Shown here: positions 61,486-64,000 of the stretch, piece by piece
Position numbering within the stretch: the stretch's first letter is position 1
How the letters are laid out: every line of letters begins with the position of its first letter
Source of the DNA: Phallus indusiatus
Lineage: Eukaryota; Basidiomycota; Agaricomycetes; Phallales; Phallaceae
Direction of reading: 5' to 3'
DNA: 64,000 nucleotides
Assembly (NCBI GenBank): GCA_027605045.1
Contig: JAQFWX010000176.1
Coordinates: 1 to 64,000 of the forward strand
Translations under genes and position numbers: made by a program
Notes under the pieces: generated by a model
Told to the model about the DNA's origin: nothing
Seen by the model: only the letters and a program-made list of their open reading frames with translations
Databases searched by the model: none

Positions 61486-64000
61486 TCACTGAGCGTCACC
61501 ATCAAAGTGCACGCGTTGCCTTTTCTTTAATGGACGAATTGAATTTTCTTCTTCCACTTCTTCTTCTTTTACCTCAATCTCATCGTGTTGCATCTCATAA
61601 TTAAACGACCTTCTCTTCCGCCTTGCGAGGGGTATGTCTACGACATTCGAAGTATCGTTTTCGTCTTCAATATGTTCTTCCGTGATAAACTTCGTATTCT
61701 CTAGCACTCGCCTCATGTTAACGTCCAATTCGAACGAGCTTGCTTGCTGCTGAGCTTGGTTCAGCAAGGCTCGTCTTCTAGACACCATCTCTTCTTCGTA
61801 TGTACCTGCCATGACAAGCGTAACCACCTCACCGTCTCCGTGTGAGTCTGTTGTTCAAAAATTGATCTAAATTCTTCGTACCTTTATTTTCTCGCATTTA
61901 TTCCCAATTCGATGGGCTCGCTACACGTTAGTGATATTAGTGGATCATAAAATAAACTTCTACGTGGATTCATACCTTGATAGCCTGGGATTCAATATCA
62001 CCATGCCATACAGGTTCGCAAAATATAATACGGGATGCGGATACGAGGTTCCTTGTTAAATTAAAAATCAATAAACCTTAAAAAATGCCTGTTCAGTTAA
62101 AGAGGAATATCAGTAGACTCACAACCCACGCCCGCCTAGCTTTAGTTCTACGAGCAAAACGCGGCATTTTGTATCGGTTTCAAATGTTACTACATTGCTC
62201 TGTCGTTGACTATTTTTCATGCCGGTCGATACATGAGATAAAAACGGGATTTGGGCCAATCTTAAGGCGTCCGCAAGATATGCCAGAGAAAGAGGCATGG
62301 ATGAAAATATCAGAAATTTATGTTTCGGAGAGTGTTTTAAGACCTATAAGAAAGTCTAGTACTATCCAATGTATTTTACATAGGTACTTGCCTTTCTCAG
62401 TATATAATTCACTTTGCTGGATCCTGACTTATGTAGAACAATCGGGGGTACGCGCGTTTCTAAGTTAGTTTCGGGGATTCGATTAAATTGCTCGGAGCGT
62501 CGATGCTGAAGCTGGTAGTATGTATGGGATTAATATCATATGGGAAGCGTCGCTGTTAAATGAATGCTCACCAGTTTATGATGTTTATCCCCTAAATTCT
62601 GCTTTTTCAGTCTCCTTTTTTTTGCCCGGGACATCTCTTTCCATTGCTCCTCGAGCTCACATTGTTCCTTCGCTCGAATAACCAAGTTCTCCTCGGATAT
62701 GAGAGGAGATACATGTAGAATATGCTGTATTGCCAAAAGACGATCCGTATCAAGATATGGGTCGTGACTATCGAATGAAACGGATTTAATTTTCAACCAA
62801 GCTTCGCCTAAGGTTTCAGAAAAACCGCGAACAGAAAAAACGAAATCTTCATTGAGCATTATCTCGCCCCAAGCTTGATCCGAGGCAGCGTGTTGTCTTC
62901 CAGAAAAAAAAGATCGCATACCATAAATACTACTCATCAGGTCAAAAGAGTAAAATATGAAACATACTGAATGCGCAATGACTCGCGAACCAGCTCCAGG
63001 TCCGATGCAGAAACATTTCTGTTCATTGCGTTGGTTTCTGCAATTTTCGAACGCTGAATCGCTCCCCAAATCAAAAACATTTCCTGATCCGTTTTCCAAA
63101 AGAGTGTTCTAACCGAGATTAGACCGTATAAAAAATCACACCCAAAGAAAGAAAGGAAACTAACTGGGACAAGTTTTCCAGTGCAGTCCTCAGTTCTGTT
63201 CGAGACTACAAATAATTAATATACAAGCGACATCGAACAAAGTCTAAAAAACACACCGACGGATGAAACAAATAGTCCTGTCATGAAAAAATTTTCCATG
63301 AATCACTTGGAATTGGCGACTGTAAAGCACAATACCTGATGCTGACGCTCAGAATCTACAGCGTTGACTGCTATTACAGATTGAAGGACATTATATGTCT
63401 TCGCAGCCAGCGGTTGAAATTTTAATTTAACCACTTTCTCTTCCAACCTAGGTAATAGTCCCGGTATTTCGCTCTCTATTACCTCGATTCTGACCAAAGG
63501 TGATTTTTTAGATTAAGGAATTAGTCAAGAGGAACTCACGGGTGTCGGAACATCATTAGAATCATGAGATTTCGCAAAACGTTGATTGACCCAGGGAGTG
63601 GTCCTGTATGGTGCATTATTGGCTTCACTACCTTCTCGCCAAATTTATTGTCTCCTAAATAGGCCGCAAAATCAAAGAACCTGGTTAAATAATCTCCGAG
63701 AATAGTCAAATCAACACGCTCTTCTTTCGTCCAAGGTCTTGGTCGAGTGTCCAGCGCATCGCATTCTAAGTCCGGGTCGTCTTCTTCCTTGTCATCATCA
63801 TCATCGTCGCTGACATAGGTAGCGTTAGCTTCTTCTTCTTCTCTCTTCGCTGCAGCTCCTGTTGATTCTGCTTTTCCTAGCCCGAGACCCATGAGATTCG
63901 GTGTTGGGGTTCCAGTAATAATCCACCTATGTGCAGCATTGAACTGTTGGCACTTTATAGCATAATTTCCCCTAGTTCCCATCTTATGCCCCTCATCCAC
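61486..64000 (-). CDS. SNF2-family ATPase (Rad5/Rad16-like), 3' part
   Basis: This is an ATP-dependent DNA translocase; the start lies beyond the window. It enters at the DEGH box (MDEGHKMG, motif II) and continues [18 protein letters not shown] (motif III). A strongly acidic insert follows ([16 protein letters not shown]), then [14 protein letters not shown]. Mid-protein helices include [20 protein letters not shown]. The C-terminal helicase lobe has [40 protein letters not shown] and [20 protein letters not shown] (motif VI), then [16 protein letters not shown]. The tail is charged with a basic LKKRQR stretch. Similar proteins include the DNA-repair group around Rad5/Rad16 and plant F-box/SNF2 proteins; which one cannot be decided without the N-terminus. 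Confidence 0.85.

Overview
The window is nuclear DNA of an intron-dense filamentous fungus, most likely a basidiomycete of the Agaricomycotina. The evidence is roughly 160 short introns (mostly about 50-60 bp), fungal-only genes (TIM54, a white-collar-2-type PAS/GATA regulator, a GH18 chitinase, a NUR1-like nuclear-rim protein) and compact spacing on both strands. I see no bacterial-style operon, CRISPR array, rRNA, convincing tRNA or intact mobile element. Gene spans run from start to stop codon; most exons were joined by eye from splice sites plus conservation of the protein family.

Layout. 1-9400: end of PGS1 (cardiolipin pathway), D-aminoacyl-tRNA deacylase, PPIL1-type cyclophilin, a CDC4-like F-box/WD40 protein, mitochondrial uS4, a glutaredoxin-like protein, a CCHC/PSP protein and an orphan membrane protein. 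9900-20600: nucleotide-sugar transporter, the meiotic helicase HFM1/MER3, TIM54, a HYPK homologue and CKS1. 21600-33700: WC-2-like regulator, chitinase, UBLCP1 phosphatase, NECAP, cysteine desulfurase NFS1 and an SR splicing factor. 35800-50700: indoleamine 2,3-dioxygenase, RPA1, an orphan coiled-coil membrane protein, NUR1-like protein, fructose-1,6-bisphosphatase and a C2H2 transcription factor. 53400-64000: a P450, a DUF3429/TMEM69-like mitochondrial protein, an AHA1 co-chaperone with an unexpected C-terminal membrane anchor, a membrane SH3 protein and the 3' part of an SNF2 ATPase.

This is mainly a housekeeping neighbourhood; genes are grouped by position rather than by pathway, although several act in mitochondria (PGS1, uS4m, TIM54, NFS1, DUF3429) or in DNA and cell-cycle work (CDC4, HFM1, CKS1, RPA1). 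Three gene pairs share head-to-head promoters of 81-99 bp. I found no clear new multi-gene system.

The strongest unusual signals are: (i) the tail-anchored AHA1; (ii) very small exons of 6, 10, 10, 10 and 11 nt; (iii) six GC-AG introns, all with GCAAG donors; (iv) at least six otherwise intact genes whose frame is broken by what looks like one missing base in a homopolymer run, which points to assembly error; (v) an orphan membrane protein with two heptad-repeat blocks; and (vi) unusually long introns in the SR factor, NFS1 and the coiled-coil gene.
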